DNA of 64,000 nt from HK1 sp965220535 (lineage in GTDB: Bacteria > Pseudomonadota > Gammaproteobacteria > HK1). Below the pieces are notes generated by a model. That model was not told the DNA's origin and did no database searches. It was given only the letters and a program-made list of their open reading frames with translations. Positions 55,989 to 64,000 of this stretch are shown one piece after another. The stretch covers positions 3,968,001 to 4,032,000 of the forward strand of contig OZ244833.1 in assembly GCA_965220535.1 (NCBI GenBank). Direction: 5' to 3'. Both the position numbers and the translations under genes were made by a program. Positions within the stretch are counted from its first letter, which is position 1. Every line of letters starts with the position of its first letter.

Positions 55989-57698
55989 ATGTGGCTTCGT
56001 AAATTACTGATCCGCAACTTCCGAAAAATCGAAGAGCTCGAAGTGTGTTTTCCACGCGGACTGGCGATATTGGTTGGAGAGAATAACTCAGGTAAGACCA
56101 CGATCATTGATGCACTGCGGCTCATGTTATTCTCAGGTCGAGATCATGATTTCCTCCGACTGACTGAGGACGATTTCCGAGCGGGAACTAACCATACGCC
56201 TATCGAGATATCCTGCAGATTCGCAGATCTTCAGGATGAGGATGAGGTCCACTTTCAAGAGTGCCTCGTCGATATCGGCGATGGAAAATTCGAGATGCAG
56301 ATTAATGCTCGCGTTGAATTCAAAGAGACGACGAATCGGTGCAATGTAAAGATGTGGGGCGGCGAGACGGAAGGCGGCTCACTACCTTCGAACCACTACG
56401 ACAGAATCGCGGCGATTTACTTGCAGCCGCTGCGCGACCCTGATCGCAGCCTGCGCCCCGGACAGCATTCCCAAGTATCTCGCCTGATTGACTGTTTGAC
56501 GGATGAAAATCAGCGTGCAGACTTTGAAACAATCGCTAAGGCAGCGAATAAGAATATCCGATCTCTCAAGCCAATCGAGGATGCGAGAGAAGATATCAAT
56601 ATGCAGATGAAAGCCATCGCAGGCGGTGAGCTGGCGCAAAAGACTGAGTTGATATTCACCGATCCAACATTCCGTCGCATTATCGCAGGACTGCAGCCAG
56701 AGATTGAAGGTCTCCCGTTTTCCCTCAATGGGCTCGGCTACAACAACTTGATTTTCGCAGCAGTGACTTTGGGCACACTCCGGGAGAGCAAGCAATTTTC
56801 GTTCCGTTCAATCTTGGTTGAGGAGCCCGAGGCGCATCTGCATCCACAGTTACAGGTACTTCTTCTCAATCACTTGGCCGATGTCGCTTGCGATCATGAA
56901 GGGAGGGAAGTACAAGTCATCGCCAGTAGCCACTCACCTATCCTAGCGAGTCAGGCTCCGATCGACTCGATCGTATCCGTTCATGAAGTTGATGGTAAGG
57001 TCAATGTCGTTTCGGTTTGCTCCATTGAGATGGACGATAAAACAAAGAAGAAACTTCAACGGTATCTTGATGCGACGCGCGGGGAACTGTTCTTCGCTCG
57101 GCGCATCTTGATGGTAGAAGGTATGGCGGAAGCATTGTTGGTTCCGGTATTGGCCAAAATCGCAGGTGGCGATCTGAAGAAATCGGCTGTGACCGTTCTT
57201 AACGCGGATGGGATTAACTTCAATGCTTTTATTCCGTTGTTGGGAGAGGGGCTGATTGGCACACCGGTTGCGATTCTCATAGATGGTGACGCACAGGAGA
57301 TAGGTGGAGAAAAATCAGCGGCCGCGTCGAAATTGATTGAACAGGCAGCCGCTATTTCTAATTTGAATGTCGAGAATTCGGAAACCACCTTTGAGCACGA
57401 GCTTGCTCGATCGAAAAATCTGCTTCCTCATATGGTTACTGCATTGAAAGATATCCATCCCAAGATAGGAGAAAAGCTCGAAACCGAGCTTGCAGCATTT
57501 ACGACGGAGGAGGGTAAGGCCAAGAAATTTATGGATTTTTTCATTGAGAAATCAATCTCTAAAGGTTGGTTTGCGCAGGAACTCGCCGGGATATTGGCGG
57601 GTTGCGATCTCGGAGCCAATGCTGTACCTGAATACATACGCAATGCGCTCAATCATCTAGGTGTTCTTAGTAATGAGGCTAACGATGAATCCGACTGA
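55989..57698 (+). CDS. gajA: Gabija nuclease GajA (OLD family)
   Basis: A 569-residue OLD-family protein. The N-terminal ABC-type ATPase has Walker A VGENNSGKTTIID near residues 30-42 and Walker B ILVEEPEAHLHPQLQ near 277-291. The C-terminal Toprim nuclease has Glu in LMVEGMAEALLVP near 374-386 and the acidic motif ILIDGDAQ near 429-436. GajA nicks DNA when nucleotide levels fall during phage infection. Length matches the GajA of the characterised Bacillus system (about 578). The ATG follows ACACGGAGG by 8 bases and is preceded by an IS relic. It overlaps gajB by 14 bases. Confidence 0.93.
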   Translation: MWLRKLLIRNFRKIEELEVCFPRGLAILVGENNSGKTTIIDALRLMLFSGRDHDFLRLTEDDFRAGTNHTPIEISCRFADLQDEDEVHFQECLVDIGDGKFEMQINARVEFKETTNRCNVKMWGGETEGGSLPSNHYDRIAAIYLQPLRDPDRSLRPGQHSQVSRLIDCLTDENQRADFETIAKAANKNIRSLKPIEDAREDINMQMKAIAGGELAQKTELIFTDPTFRRIIAGLQPEIEGLPFSLNGLGYNNLIFAAVTLGTLRESKQFSFRSILVEEPEAHLHPQLQVLLLNHLADVACDHEGREVQVIASSHSPILASQAPIDSIVSVHEVDGKVNVVSVCSIEMDDKTKKKLQRYLDATRGELFFARRILMVEGMAEALLVPVLAKIAGGDLKKSAVTVLNADGINFNAFIPLLGEGLIGTPVAILIDGDAQEIGGEKSAAASKLIEQAAAISNLNVENSETTFEHELARSKNLLPHMVTALKDIHPKIGEKLETELAAFTTEEGKAKKFMDFFIEKSISKGWFAQELAGILAGCDLGANAVPEYIRNALNHLGVLSNEANDESD

Positions 57699-59442
57699 TC
57701 TGCTTCGAGAGGCTATTATTTCGCAGAACCCGACAGACCAGCAGAGGGAGGCCATCTTTGCTGATGAGTTGGAATTCCTTTTGCGTGCATCTCCAGGGAG
57801 CGGAAAGACATGGACGTCATCTCGACGATTTATCTGGAGAGCGATCAACTGGCCGTACTCTGTTGGAGGACTGTCTCTCTTGTCGTTCACAAACGCTGCT
57901 ATTAGTGAGTTCAAGGAAGCCACGAGCAAGATAGGGCGAAGAGATATTCTCTCCGATCCTAACTACGTTGGTACGTTCGATTCATTCGTTGAGCGTTACA
58001 TTATGGTGCCGTTTGGCCATCTACTCACCGGCGCAGACAAACGGCCAAAGCTATTTCCAGGGCCACGCCCGGGCGATAGGAACAATACTAAACTGAAGGT
58101 ATGGAGAGATAACAAAGGCGGAAGGAAGCCCCCCGTTTGGGCATGGGAAGTCATCCCCTATCCAGATGGAAACAAGTCCGGTTTCAAGTCGTTACACATG
58201 CCTGAGAATCTTCCGGGCACTAGTGCTAATAACGCCGTCTACAATCTGCTGTCGCTAGGTTTCTATACACATTCCCAGCGTATATACTGGGCCTGCTGTC
58301 TTTTGAGCAAGAAACCGCACATCGCAAAACTACTCGCCAAGCGTTTTCCCGAGATCATCGTTGATGAGGCACAGGATATAAATGCTTGGCTTTTAATACT
58401 TATGAGTCTCCTACGTCGCGAGGGAGCAAAAATCACACTTGTCGGCGACCCGGACCAGTGCATTTTCGAGTTTAGTATGGCAGATGTAACATCGTTGTCT
58501 AATCTGAAGAAGCAGTGGTCAATTCCAGAGAAGCCTCTGAATCAATCGTTTCGTTGCAACAACCAGATAGCAGATGCTGTCCGTAACGTGGGTGGGAATC
58601 CTAGCTTTACGGGAAATGGTGATGGAATGAACGATTGGCACCGAGCATTTGTGGTTAAAGAGACATCGGAGACATTCTCCGACAGCGTGGCTGCTCTCCA
58701 ATGTCTCTCAGATCGATCCGGAGTGAGCATCAACTCTTCCGCAGTCATATGTCGAGGTCATAAACAACTAGAATCACTGCGAGGCAAGGTGAACTACAAC
58801 AACCTTGAGGGTAAGGCAAAGCGCTTGGCTAAGGCCGCATTCCTTCGTGATTCCCTACATGATTACCGTGGCGCATCTCAGTCAGTTGAATGTGTCGTGC
58901 GCGAGCTCACAGGTGATGACCCTTTGTGGGAGCGCATTGATACCGACACAAGCTCATATGAGAGCATGGCTGTAGCATTGGAGATACGGAAGTTCGTCAA
59001 GAGCTCAAATCGACTAATACCGGTAACTCATTTAGGCAATGAATGGATTGATTCTATGCGAATGCAGTTGAAAAGGCTGATCGAGGACATCGGTTTGCAA
59101 TGTAATGTAAAACTCGGTCACCACATCAAAGCCAAAGGGCTCTCCGCCGCCCAGAAGTCTCTGCCGCTCTTTGAGTCGGCCCATAAATTCCCGAAAGTCC
59201 GGTTCAATACGATTCACCAAGTTAAAGGTGAGAGTATTGATGCTGTGCTTGTCATAGGCAGTACAAAATTCTGGAATTCGGTGATGAAAGCGGTGCAAAG
59301 CGGTGAGAACACGGAGGATCGACGGTTGGCCTATGTGGCCATGACACGAGCTCGCCACCTGCTTGTCATCGGGTTACCGAAAGGACACTACGACAAGTAC
59401 TCAAAGATTTGGGTAGGGAAGGGCTTCAGGGTAGCGACGTGA
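57685..59442 (+). CDS. gajB: Gabija helicase GajB (UvrD-like)
   Basis: A 585-residue superfamily 1 helicase. It has a TDQQREAI Q-motif, Walker A ASPGSGKTW near residues 35-43, LSFTNAAISEF, Walker B VDEAQDI near 226, the GDPDQCIFEF segment near 253, HQVKGES near 507, and motif VI YVAMTRARH near 549. It acts with GajA to sense nucleotide depletion or DNA ends in infected cells. I chose ATG 57685, preceded by GAGG and overlapping the gajA stop. It is about 90 residues longer than the reference GajB, which is within the family's range as I know it. Confidence 0.92.
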   Translation: MNPTDLLREAIISQNPTDQQREAIFADELEFLLRASPGSGKTWTSSRRFIWRAINWPYSVGGLSLLSFTNAAISEFKEATSKIGRRDILSDPNYVGTFDSFVERYIMVPFGHLLTGADKRPKLFPGPRPGDRNNTKLKVWRDNKGGRKPPVWAWEVIPYPDGNKSGFKSLHMPENLPGTSANNAVYNLLSLGFYTHSQRIYWACCLLSKKPHIAKLLAKRFPEIIVDEAQDINAWLLILMSLLRREGAKITLVGDPDQCIFEFSMADVTSLSNLKKQWSIPEKPLNQSFRCNNQIADAVRNVGGNPSFTGNGDGMNDWHRAFVVKETSETFSDSVAALQCLSDRSGVSINSSAVICRGHKQLESLRGKVNYNNLEGKAKRLAKAAFLRDSLHDYRGASQSVECVVRELTGDDPLWERIDTDTSSYESMAVALEIRKFVKSSNRLIPVTHLGNEWIDSMRMQLKRLIEDIGLQCNVKLGHHIKAKGLSAAQKSLPLFESAHKFPKVRFNTIHQVKGESIDAVLVIGSTKFWNSVMKAVQSGENTEDRRLAYVAMTRARHLLVIGLPKGHYDKYSKIWVGKGFRVAT

Positions 59443-59497
59443 TGGGTGACAGAACAGATCCGTGCAAACGCCAAGTTGGTTGCCTTGGTTCAGGTAC

Positions 59498-59528
59498 AAG
59501 AAAAGCGCCACAAAGGGCACTTTTTCTT
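59498..59528. terminator. Bidirectional terminator between gajB and ssrA
   Basis: An inverted repeat AAGAAAAGCGCC ... GGCACTTTTTCTT with A-rich and T-rich arms, placed between two converging genes. It can serve both the gajB transcript and the tmRNA transcript. Confidence 0.7.
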
Positions 59529-59562
59529 GGGTTTTCAGCAAGGCTTTGAAAGCCTCAGGCTT

Positions 59563-59920
59563 TGGTGGAGGCGGCGGGGATTGAACCCGCGTCCGCAAAC
59601 GATCTGCCTTTGGATCTACATGCTTAGCCCGTCGATTGATTTGACCGATCCACTACCAGACGGGCAGGGTTATGAATCGGCGAGCCTCTAGGGTTTTAGC
59701 AGGTCCGAGCGAGGCGATCGGAAACTGCGATCTTGTGTGATTTGACCCCTGGAACCCGCTCGCACAAGCACGAAATCGGTCAGAGGCTGGGGCGTTTAGG
59801 CCGCCAGGAGGTAGTTGTCGTCGTTGGCAACTATTGGTTTTGCAGCTGGATTTACGAGGAAACTGCATCCTCGGCATGCACCTCGGGTTTCACTGTCAGC
59901 GTCGAATCCAGGTCGCCCCC
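59563..59920 (-). ncRNA. ssrA: tmRNA (transfer-messenger RNA)
   Basis: The 5' end reads GGGGGCGACCTGGATTCGAC on the minus strand. The 3' end is the tRNA-like arm with GGTTCAATCCCCGCCGCC and a terminal TCCACCA. The first seven bases pair with the 3' arm (CGCCTCC) to form the acceptor stem. A tag frame at 59796-59828 encodes ANDDNYLLAA and a stop. tmRNA frees stalled ribosomes together with SmpB, whose gene lies 250 bases upstream on the same strand. Length is 358 nt including the encoded CCA. The 3' end of ssrA is a frequent integration site, but I see no second copy of it here. Confidence 0.95.
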
Positions 59921-60167
59921 TTGTGGTTGGTGATAGCGCAAGTGTACCAGAAGTTTTGGGGGTTTGCGAGATTTTTTTTCGATGGCTTGTACCTAGGTTT
60001 TCAAGGTGTCGTCGGGCTCGGTCCGAACCGCGAAATTCTTGGTTGTCGGGCTCGTCTAGATCGTGAATCAGTGCTCCTCGCAGGCGGGTAGGCCGAGCGG
60101 TGAAGGGGTGAGCGAAGGATTTTTCAAGGTGGAAGGAGGTGAGGGCGTTTTGGATTCGGTGGTCTTT

Positions 60168-60638
60168 TCAGCCCTTTCGCAGCAATCGGGAGCGCTCTCG
60201 ATTCCAGTCCCGCTCTTTGGCGGCGGCGCGTTTGTCGTGCTGCTTCTTACCTTTGGCGAGGGCGATCAGCGCTTTGGCTCGGCCGTGTTTCCAGTGCATG
60301 TCCAAGGCGACGAGGGTGTAGCCGCGACGCTCGACCGCTCCGATCAGGCGCGAGATCTCTTTGCCGTGCAGAAGCAGTTTGCGGTCGCGGGTGGGGTTGG
60401 GGTTGATATGCGTGGAAGCGGTTTTCAAGGGGGTGATATGGGCTCCGCAGAGCCAAACCTCGCCCTTTCTGACCACGGCGTGGCTATCCCGCAGCTGTAG
60501 CCTTCCGTCGCGCAGGCTTTTTACCTCCCATCCTTCGAGCACGACACCTGCCTCGAGGGTCTCCTCGATGGTGTAGTCGTGGCGCGCCTTTCGGTTTTGT
60601 GCGATGAGGTTCGAAGGGGGGCTTTTCTTTTTGGCCAT
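60168..60638 (-). CDS. smpB: SsrA-binding protein SmpB
   Basis: A 156-residue SmpB with the standard landmarks. These are RKARHDYTIEETLEAGVVLEGWEVKSLR near the N-terminus, the oligonucleotide-binding fold with HITPLKTAS, the block ISRLIGAVERRGYTLVALDMHW, and a basic C-terminal tail (DKRAAAKERDWNRERSRLLRKG) that enters the mRNA channel. It delivers tmRNA to stalled ribosomes. It is divergent from ratA about 3.2 kb away. In many gammaproteobacteria smpB and ratA are immediate neighbours, so the intervening 3.2 kb looks inserted. Confidence 0.95.
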   Translation of the reverse strand: MAKKKSPPSNLIAQNRKARHDYTIEETLEAGVVLEGWEVKSLRDGRLQLRDSHAVVRKGEVWLCGAHITPLKTASTHINPNPTRDRKLLLHGKEISRLIGAVERRGYTLVALDMHWKHGRAKALIALAKGKKQHDKRAAAKERDWNRERSRLLRKG

Positions 60639-61080
60639 GATCCGGTTTCCGCGGCTCGCAAAGCGGGTGATATCATGCCCGATGTCGGCATGATGCTGTG
60701 ACTTAGCTCGCGTATTTTAGGGTGGTAAACTCTGTCGAAAGGGTGATTTCTGGATTTTTTCGGGCAATTCTTCGATCTTGCCACATCTTTGGCGATATCT
60801 CTGCTCGGATGCTAAGCCCTTTGAATCGGGTGAGGAAGCGAGATGGCACGGTCGTAGTGGCTGGTCGGATGCGGATTCGAGAAGGAGCGGTGGAGGGCTC
60901 GAAGACAAATCAGCGAATTGTCCTATCAAGGCAGGGCAAGGGAGAAATCGCCGAGAATGTCGGCAAAGCCATGGTACTCATCGCCGTCACTGCGCTCGCT
61001 AAGGCATCATATCGTATTGATGTCGTCAGTCATCGCATTTAGCCTTTAGGTCGGTCCCTCTTTGGCTTGCTTCTACTTTG
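60639..61080. other. Gap upstream of smpB
   Basis: About 440 bases with no recognisable gene. A 106-codon plus-strand frame (60722-61042) lacks protein character. The smpB promoter should be in the first part. An IS-end relic follows. Confidence 0.4.
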
Positions 61081-61097
61081 TTGTGGAATCTCTTCGC

Positions 61098-61160
61098 TAT
61101 CCCTTATGATCAGGCCTTGGGAAGGGTCTCAGAAAACTCTAGGGTGGGAGATATCGAGCC
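61098..61160 (+). mobile_element. Solo IS3-type orfA-side end (relic)
   Basis: Aligns over about 55 bases with the orfA-side end of the IS at 5521-5575: CCCTTATGATCAGG against CCCCTATTATCAGG, then GTCTCAGAAAACTCTAGG against GTCTCAAATAACTCTAGG, then GGGAGATATCGA against GGGAGATCGA. No transposase frame accompanies it. Confidence 0.7.
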
Positions 61161-61259
61161 CTGCTATGTGGTCCATGCAATCGGCTCGGATCCAATACAC
61201 TGGCACTGAGGGAGAATGGCGGGATGAGCGTAAACCAACAACCAAACGAAGGAGGCGAG

Positions 61260-62012
61260 ATGAGCCAAGAGAATTTTATCGCGAAGGAATCCGTTGGTCT
61301 TGTCATTACCTTTTTGAGTTGGCTGAAAAATCGTTATTTCATAAAGTCATTCAAGTGGAACGTTTCTTACGATATTTCTTGGAGATTCAACAATCCCGGA
61401 GGTCATATCAGCAGGAAGTATTATCCTTCTTATTCTTTCTTGGCTCACGATGTTATAAGATTGAAAGATATGATAGTATTAAGCCTTGATAATGATCTTG
61501 ATGATGAGCGTGGAAGATATGCAATTAATATTAGGCTAGGAAGATTTTGGTATTGGCCATGTTCATGGATCTGGCCTTGGTCTTGGTCGTGGGATTGGTT
61601 TTCGCCATGTTCGTGGAGTTGGCCATGGTCATGGAATTGGCCTTGGTATCATTCTAGGAGACTTAAGGGATGTGACGGACATACAATGGTGACATTTTTA
61701 TCTTATCCAGCCGAAAAAATTGAATGGTGTGGTGGTTTAGTCAATCGAAAAAGAGAAAACAGTATCTGGTTTGGGATCGATAAGAGTCGCTTTAAGGAAA
61801 TCATAAATCATTTTTCGTCTGGAGAAAATCTAACGATAGTTATAAGCAATCCAAAAACTGATGACATAGTGAACGACAGTCCAATCGTCATTCATTTTGA
61901 TCTGAGCAACTTCAAAGAGGTTGTACAAAGAAGGTTTAGTCAGCTAGAGTCAATAGCAGCCAAGAAGAAAATGAGGCAATTTCAGTCCATGACTCAAAGT
62001 GAAAGTCATTGA
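61260..62012 (+). CDS. Hypothetical AT-rich protein with a tryptophan array
   Basis: A 250-residue protein of lower GC than its surroundings. I chose ATG at 61260 because GGAGG stands 5 bases before it; an upstream ATG at 61224 lacks this. The N- and C-terminal parts look like an ordinary soluble protein (for example ENSIWFGIDKSRFKEIINHF). In the middle, about residues 96-131, lies a low-complexity array in which nearly every second residue is Trp (PCSWIWPWSWSWDW and a similar second copy). I know no family with this. It could be a membrane-inserting or aromatic-stacking loop, or a repeat expansion interrupting a normal fold. Confidence 0.6.
   Translation: MSQENFIAKESVGLVITFLSWLKNRYFIKSFKWNVSYDISWRFNNPGGHISRKYYPSYSFLAHDVIRLKDMIVLSLDNDLDDERGRYAINIRLGRFWYWPCSWIWPWSWSWDWFSPCSWSWPWSWNWPWYHSRRLKGCDGHTMVTFLSYPAEKIEWCGGLVNRKRENSIWFGIDKSRFKEIINHFSSGENLTIVISNPKTDDIVNDSPIVIHFDLSNFKEVVQRRFSQLESIAAKKKMRQFQSMTQSESH
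61556..61651 (+). repeat. 48-bp tandem duplication built of TGGNNN hexamers
   Basis: Two imperfect 48-base copies, each starting GCCATGTTC, made of hexamers beginning TGG, in frame with the Trp array. The hexamer periodicity suggests growth by slippage, followed by duplication of the block. Confidence 0.8.
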
Positions 62013-62271
62013 ACACAGTCAAATCAACAATCGCTGGGATCGACGTGTTGTTTTGCCGGATTTGCAGAGGCAAAATGGTTAGATGCTTTCCATCTACGGT
62101 GTTACAGGGTGATCGATCAAGTCTCTCTATGGTTAGTATGACGCGGTTTATGCTGCTGTATCTTTAGAGCGGGTGATGATATGCAAAAGAGATGATCGTA
62201 TCAAGACGATATCCAAGAGAGAAAACTCTCTATTTTTTCGTTGAGAGATGCATCGCCTATCGATGGGCATT
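62013..62271. other. Gap after the Trp-array gene
   Basis: About 260 bases; no gene, RNA or repeat recognised. Confidence 0.4.
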
Positions 62272-63210
62272 TCATCCAAAGAGGTTCGTGCTCCACTCAC
62301 CGCACCCCGTAGTGCTGTTATTGACCAAAGCCCCCTTGCCCCCGGTACGAGTCAGCACACGCGCGGTGAAGGCCCCGCTCGATCTGAGTTCGCAGCTAAG
62401 GCCGAGGGCGTTCCAGCGGACGCCGAGTCTTTGGCTGAGTTCTTCCGATTGGAGGTGGCAGGTGGTGCCTCGGGCGATGCTGGCCAAGGTGGTTTCGTAT
62501 CTGGTGCCGTCGTCCTAATAGCAGGCGAGGGAGATATTGTAGCAGTGCCTCGCATCGGAGTTGTATCGGATTCTGATATTCGATTCGTCGCTCAAGTCGG
62601 GTGAGGGGATGGATTCGATATCCGCTCGGAACGCTCTGCCTTCGGGAGTGCTTCTGACCATTGCGCTGTTGTTGACGAGTATGCCGTTTCCCGAGAGGGT
62701 CCATAGTTGGGCGCTGATATTTTCTTGGCTTCTCAAGGAGCATCCCAAGCGTCCTTCGAAGACCGAGCCGTCCGATTGGGCGGAGCAGTCGAAGACCGAG
62801 GAGCAAGGGGTGTTTTGTTTGCAGTGAACGCGCAAGGTGGCGTTGTCACCTGAATCTGAGGACGGGATGGCAAGGGCTTGGCTTTTTACTGCGTAGGCAT
62901 CGTCCTTGTCGTCGTCCGTAACGCTGATGGCGAGCGAGTGGATGGCTTTGCCCTCGGAGGTGATTGTATCGGTATCGTCGCTCGTATCGGGGTCCGCTTC
63001 GGCGAAGACGACCACTTCGCGTTGTCGGTTCTAGTTCGAAGGGGTGAAGGTCATCGAGTTCGGGGTGAAACTCACATCGGGATTCGCATTCGAAAGGGAT
63101 ACTCTCATTTCATTCTTTTGCGGGTCGCTATTGAGGCGTACCGAGAAAGGTTTTCTATCGCCCTCCGATAGGCTGAAAGTTCTTCCGGCGGAAACGACGA
63201 TATTCGCTTG
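62272..63210 (-). pseudogene. Decayed surface-protein-like gene with two in-frame amber codons
   Basis: One minus-strand reading frame is continuous except for two TAG codons, at 63031-63033 and 62515-62517. The first segment contains TFSLSEGDRKPFSVRLNSDP and ends SMTFTPSN, then TAG, then NRQREVVVFAEADPDTSDDTD and LAISVTDDD. This matches extracellular beta-sandwich repeats in which FTPSNWN is followed by VTV.A.DDD, so the stop sits at the conserved Trp (TGG to TAG). The remainder holds Cys-containing repeats, and the second TAG follows ISLACY. No start codon or signal peptide is found in frame, so the 5' end is lost or frameshifted. Readthrough cannot be ruled out from sequence alone. Confidence 0.6.
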
Positions 63211-63807
63211 ATGGGGGATACCTCGATGAGGGACTCCATGGTGATGGCTGCGTCGATGAGAAGCCCCTCGCCAAGAGGTACCTGTCTTGGGTTCCGACTT
63301 GAATCCATGATATTTTAGGCGAGAGTGTTTTGGAAGATAATATGCGCGGCAAGCCCGGTAAGCCCACCTGCGAAGGGAGCAGGGGGTCGGGGGTGTCTTT
63401 CGAAAAGCGAGGGGCGAGACGGGTTCGTTCGGGCTTGTTATTCTCGTCGGTCTTGTCGTCGATGCTGGTCGGCGTTTTTCTTGACTATCCTCCTTGTCCA
63501 TCTCGGTCGAGGAAAGAAGGGTCGAGTCGCCTTTCATACTCTCGGGCATCGGATCGCGTATCGGTATGAAACCGCTTTGCTTGACGGGGTGGGTGTTGTT
63601 CGTAGCGATCAAGGGTCGAAGGGTTTGCCGGGGAGCGGTCATCGTCGGCGCGGTCTTTAAAGTGTTTCGTCCAAGTCTCGAATCCATGAAAAATCATTGC
63701 CGGCGGATCAAGGTGCGCGTCTTTTCGGTTGCGGATCGCAAGGCTTTGTCGTGCGCATTCTCGGCGTTCGGTTTTTTATCGGTTCGATCGGGTTTTTGAT
63801 CCTGCCG
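63211..63807. other. Region between the decayed gene and ratA
   Basis: About 600 bases. Overlapping frames on both strands are open, but none resembles a protein family. It probably holds the missing 5' part of the decayed gene in a disrupted state, and the ratA promoter. GATCCTGCCG precedes the ratA ATG without a strong ribosome-binding site. Confidence 0.35.
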
Positions 63808-64000
63808 ATGCCTCGGGTTTCTCGCTCCTCCTTCGTTCCTTTTCCGTCCCGGGAAATGTTCGACCTCGTTTGCGATATCGAAAGTTATCCGCAATTTCTG
63901 CCTTGGTGTCGTTCGGCGACGGTTCGCTCTCGCACGCCCGAGGTGGTGGTGGCGACCTTGGAGATCGCCCGCGGTCCGATCCGTCAATCGTTCACCACTC
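63808..64000 (+). CDS. ratA: RatA/COQ10-type START-domain protein (3'-truncated by window edge)
   Basis: The first 64 residues of a SRPBCC/START-fold protein. The N-terminus MPRVSRSSFVPFPSREMFDL followed by VCDIESYPQFLPWCRSATV is the hallmark of the RatA/YfjG family, which is linked to ubiquinone binding and, in E. coli, to inhibition of 70S ribosome assembly. It is divergent from smpB, as in many gammaproteobacteria. The rest of the gene (about 145 residues in total in the family) is beyond the window. Confidence 0.9.
   Translation, partial: MPRVSRSSFVPFPSREMFDLVCDIESYPQFLPWCRSATVRSRTPEVVVATLEIARGPIRQSFTT

Noticed and set aside
59563..59700. A second att-like copy of the ssrA 3' end marking the island's other boundary
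   Set aside because: I looked for the 3' arm sequence elsewhere in the window and saw none, so no attachment site is claimed.
60063..60500. 145-codon plus-strand frame over smpB
   Set aside because: Antisense of a clear smpB.

Overview
The window reads as a gammaproteobacterial chromosome of mid-to-high GC. The best taxonomic clue is the right edge, where a tmRNA gene (ssrA, tag peptide ANDDNYLLAA), smpB and the start of ratA lie together, a neighbourhood typical of gammaproteobacteria. Most of the window is one large defence island. Its GC-rich coding is interrupted by AT-rich hypothetical genes, insertion-sequence relics and decayed genes. I cannot name the species.

Layout. (1) 1-4.6 kb: the 3' end of a Wadjet (JetABCD/MksBEFG-type) anti-plasmid locus, with a truncated jetC and complete jetD, followed by an HNH endonuclease. 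(2) 4.6-7.4 kb: a degenerate IS3-family element, an AT-rich membrane-protein gene and a 5'-truncated COG2865-type regulator with VTPQ repeats. (3) 7.5-15.2 kb: housekeeping-like sequence, namely a crotonase-family enzyme, about 1.5 kb of diverged direct repeats, and an oligopeptide ABC transporter operon oppA-oppB-oppC-oppDF. (4) 15.4-20.2 kb: an orphan antitoxin-like gene, an IS-end relic, a very large STAND-like NTPase and a GFA/CENP-V-type zinc protein. (5) 20.3-31.2 kb, minus strand: an Hma-type (helicase, methylase, ATPase) operon, reading sspA, DUF499 ATPase, DUF3780 protein, DUF1156 DNA methylase, PLD-SNF2 helicase. (6) 31.3-45.5 kb: sspB-sspC-sspD diverging from sspA, and a convergent F-G-H operon like dndFGH/sspFGH. 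Together these form a complete DNA phosphorothioation defence set. (7) 46.1-55.3 kb: three translationally coupled genes ending in an 1857-residue DUF1998 helicase of DruE type, which I read as a Druantia-III-like cassette. (8) 55.4-59.4 kb: a small membrane protein, another IS-end relic and a complete Gabija pair (gajA-gajB). (9) 59.5-64 kb: ssrA, smpB, another IS-end relic with an AT-rich gene carrying a tryptophan array, a decayed surface-protein-like gene, and ratA.

How the genes work together. SspA, SspB, SspC and SspD should sulfur-modify the host DNA backbone, and the F-G-H proteins should restrict DNA lacking the mark. The Hma genes form a second methylase-ATPase-helicase system that shares its strand and probably its transcript with sspA. 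Gabija, the Druantia-like cassette, the STAND NTPase and Wadjet add independent layers.

The observations most worth a second look are: a 21-base poly-G tract inside the Hma ATPase gene, which looks like a phase-variation switch; the joining of sspA to the Hma operon; IS 3'-end relics placed just upstream of the STAND NTPase and of Gabija; the membrane-anchored, acidic first gene of the helicase cassette; and a protein built around a 48-bp tandem duplication encoding about 14 tryptophans.
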